Below, piece by piece: positions 4,814-6,121 of a DNA stretch of 6,121 nucleotides; positions within the stretch are counted from its first letter, which is position 1, and each line of letters starts with the position of its first letter. The notes beneath the pieces are model-generated. The model did no database searches, was not told where the DNA came from, and saw only the letters and a program-made list of their open reading frames with translations. This DNA is from Parcubacteria group bacterium (GTDB lineage: Bacteria; Patescibacteriota; Minisyncoccia; Phycocordibacterales; UBA12088), in the NCBI GenBank assembly GCA_021731325.1, contig JAKFXP010000004.1, positions 1-6,121 on the forward strand, read 5' to 3'. Made by a program: the position numbers and the translations under genes.

Positions 4814-4843
4814 ATAATAAGGAAATTGGTAGTTCGCACATAA
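4814..4843 (-). promoter_or_regulatory. Possible promoter of rny
   Basis: On the minus strand a good -10-like TATTAT (4819 to 4814) has a poor -35-like TTATGT (4843 to 4838) 18 bp upstream. The leader would be about 98 nt. A long leader is compatible with autoregulation of an RNase gene, but nothing in the sequence demonstrates it. Confidence 0.3.
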
Positions 4844-4919
4844 GTAAAGCGCTTGCAGTCAGAACGGAGAATCAGTAATTATTCAATAAAACACACTAGC
4901 TGTTGTTCTGTGTATCTGT

Positions 4920-4964
4920 AACTCTACCAGAGTTTTGGCAATGTGCCAATAGACAGCAAGCTGT
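4920..4964 (-). other. Tandem hairpins just after the stop codon of the large partial gene
   Basis: Three small inverted repeats follow one another: AACTCT-ACC-AGAGTT (4920-4934), TTGGCA-ATG-TGCCAA (4935-4949) and ACAGC-AA-GCTGT (4953-4964). The first two have 6-bp stems and 3-nt loops and abut with no base between them. The third touches the stop codon of the minus-strand gene that ends at 4964. No long U-tract follows on the minus strand, so this would be at best a non-canonical terminator or an mRNA-stabilising end. Confidence 0.5.
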
Positions 4965-6121
4965 TATGGCTTCGGAGAAAACATGCCTTGCGCTGCGTCA
5001 AAGACACGGTTAAACATGCCTTCTTGGGCATGTATCCGTTCATCTACGGTACTGCGTACCGTATCTGTTCCATACACACTTGATTCTTCTCGAATGGTGA
5101 ATGGTCGTTCAACACCATCTAATACTACCGCCCGTAACGAGCGAGCATGTATTGGTGTTGAGCTAGAGAGGGTAAACATAGTATTACCCACCTCCTTCTT
5201 ACACTGAATTGGGTTATACGATGTTGATTCTAACACCAGTGTGGGTGCTGGGTTAGTACTGCTCGACTGCTGCAATAGATACGATGATATTTTTGCACAC
5301 CTGAGTCCCGAAACAGTCCCCGTGAGTATTTCAATAGTATCCGTATGTGTAGACAAGAGGTGTATGATTGGCGTTTCTGCATCCGACATATTGTTGCTTT
5401 GCGCTGATTCTACCTGCTGTATTACCTCTGCTCCTTGGACATCTTCTTCAGGATGTCCCTCGGTAAGAATCTCCTGTACATACTCCGCTGAGTGTTGTGC
5501 GTCTTTGTACAGATTACGAGCAGAGGTATTTTCTCCAAGAGAACGGGCAATGTCTCCTCGCAAAAGACTTGCCGAAGCATCTTTGATTCGCGTATTTGCC
5601 CTTTCATACACATCGTCATTCAACCCCTTTGCGGTGATTAGTGCCGTACGCGCTTGATTAATAGCTATTGATGTTTCTTCAAAAAGCTTTTGAATATCCA
5701 CTTCAGGTGTATGACTCTGCTCCTCCCCATCCACACGGGGACGAATTTCAATCGAGAACATGCGATGCATTTCCAACACTTGTCCAACATTCTGCAACGT
5801 ATTTGCAACTTCGCGATAGATGCGATATGCATTACCCAAATCACCTTCTTTTGTGTACGTTTTTGCCTCTGCAAGTTTTTGCTTTGCAAGCTCAACCTCA
5901 ACTCGTACTTCTGACACTACGGGCTCATCTTCACGTACTGCCTGCAACAAGGTTTCTACATGCGACAGGCGATCTTGTGATTTTATTTCTGCTCTATATA
6001 CCACCTGATCACGCATATGCGCCGGGACTAATTCCCGCTTTACCGCATCTTCCTTTGAGTGGGATTCAACTCCAACAGAGACTTGGACGTCTGTTGGAGT
6101 TGCTGTTTCGACATGTGGCGC
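4964..6121 (-). CDS. Uncharacterised large protein, C-terminal 385 residues (5' end beyond the window)
   Basis: The frame is open from the window edge at 6121 to the TAA at 4964. An ATG at 6016 is internal rather than a convincing start: 35 further in-frame codons precede it without a stop, and no ribosome binding site is seen. Counting from the edge, residues about 36-240 are strongly helical with recurring Ala/Leu/Glu patterns. The segment around residues 74-115 (AKQKLAEAKTYTKEGDLGNA onward) reads like a TPR-like or antiparallel helical-bundle repeat, and a similar pattern recurs near 145-220. Residues about 250-385 are rich in S, T, V and I and probably form beta strands; this part has two cysteines (275 and 307) and ends in a short amphipathic helix before FSPKP. 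No membrane segment is visible in the part present. Helical segments of this type recall DUF5667-like proteins common in Patescibacteria, but I cannot assign it firmly. The function is unknown. Confidence 0.85.
   Translation of the reverse strand, partial: APHVETATPTDVQVSVGVESHSKEDAVKRELVPAHMRDQVVYRAEIKSQDRLSHVETLLQAVREDEPVVSEVRVEVELAKQKLAEAKTYTKEGDLGNAYRIYREVANTLQNVGQVLEMHRMFSIEIRPRVDGEEQSHTPEVDIQKLFEETSIAINQARTALITAKGLNDDVYERANTRIKDASASLLRGDIARSLGENTSARNLYKDAQHSAEYVQEILTEGHPEEDVQGAEVIQQVESAQSNNMSDAETPIIHLLSTHTDTIEILTGTVSGLRCAKISSYLLQQSSSTNPAPTLVLESTSYNPIQCKKEVGNTMFTLSSSTPIHARSLRAVVLDGVERPFTIREESSVYGTDTVRSTVDERIHAQEGMFNRVFDAAQGMFSPKP
6067..6102. repeat. Perfect 13-bp inverted repeat inside the large partial gene
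   Basis: CAACTCCAACAGA (6067-6079) and TCTGTTGGAGTTG (6090-6102) are exact complements around a 10-bp loop. The minus-strand mRNA would form a strong hairpin within codons for ATPTDVQVSVGVE. It lies in a low-complexity, probably linker-like part of the protein. Confidence 0.8.

Noticed and set aside
5964..6016. Start of the large gene at ATG 6016
   Set aside because: The frame stays open for 35 more codons to the window edge with plausible protein composition, so the gene most probably begins outside the window.

Overview
This 6.1-kb window looks like a chromosomal segment of a bacterium with a small genome, most probably from the Patescibacteria (Candidate Phyla Radiation), Parcubacteria side. 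That placement is inferred. It rests on two large proteins I cannot match to a textbook family, sitting next to conserved RNase Y and HU genes. It also rests on promoters placed almost against the start codon, weak or absent Shine-Dalgarno sequences, and a tRNA gene without an encoded CCA end. The five protein genes end in TAG or TAA and have no in-frame TGA, so the window does not test for recoding of TGA.

Left edge (1-372): a tRNA-Arg(CCG) gene on the plus strand with a recognisable promoter. Behind it is a compact array of repeats. The last 18 nt of the tRNA plus 16 nt of trailer are repeated perfectly 182 bp downstream. Between the copies lie a split inverted copy of the same sequence wrapped around a perfect 9-bp hairpin, a smaller hairpin, and a long imperfect hairpin. 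This is the most unusual part of the window.

Middle (373-2728): three minus-strand genes, each with its own candidate promoter. They encode a 438-aa acidic soluble protein whose C-terminal third resembles the HopA1/phosphothreonine-lyase-like fold (tentative), a 179-aa six-helix membrane protein resembling an ECF-transporter substrate-binding component, and the 90-aa nucleoid protein HU. HU ends in a textbook terminator, and the promoter of the membrane-protein gene begins directly behind it. The promoters of the membrane-protein and 438-aa genes imply leaderless mRNAs.

Right (2729-6121): about 450 bp of AT-rich DNA with two palindromes and no convincing gene. Then come the minus-strand rny gene (RNase Y, the membrane-anchored endoribonuclease that starts mRNA decay) and a 253-bp gap with tandem hairpins and a possible rny promoter. 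Last is the 3' part of a large minus-strand gene that runs off the window; it encodes a helix-rich segment followed by a probably beta-rich C-terminal domain. All protein genes are on the minus strand, and the tRNA transcript converges on them. The genes do not form an obvious pathway. The set suggests housekeeping RNA and DNA functions interspersed with lineage-specific proteins.
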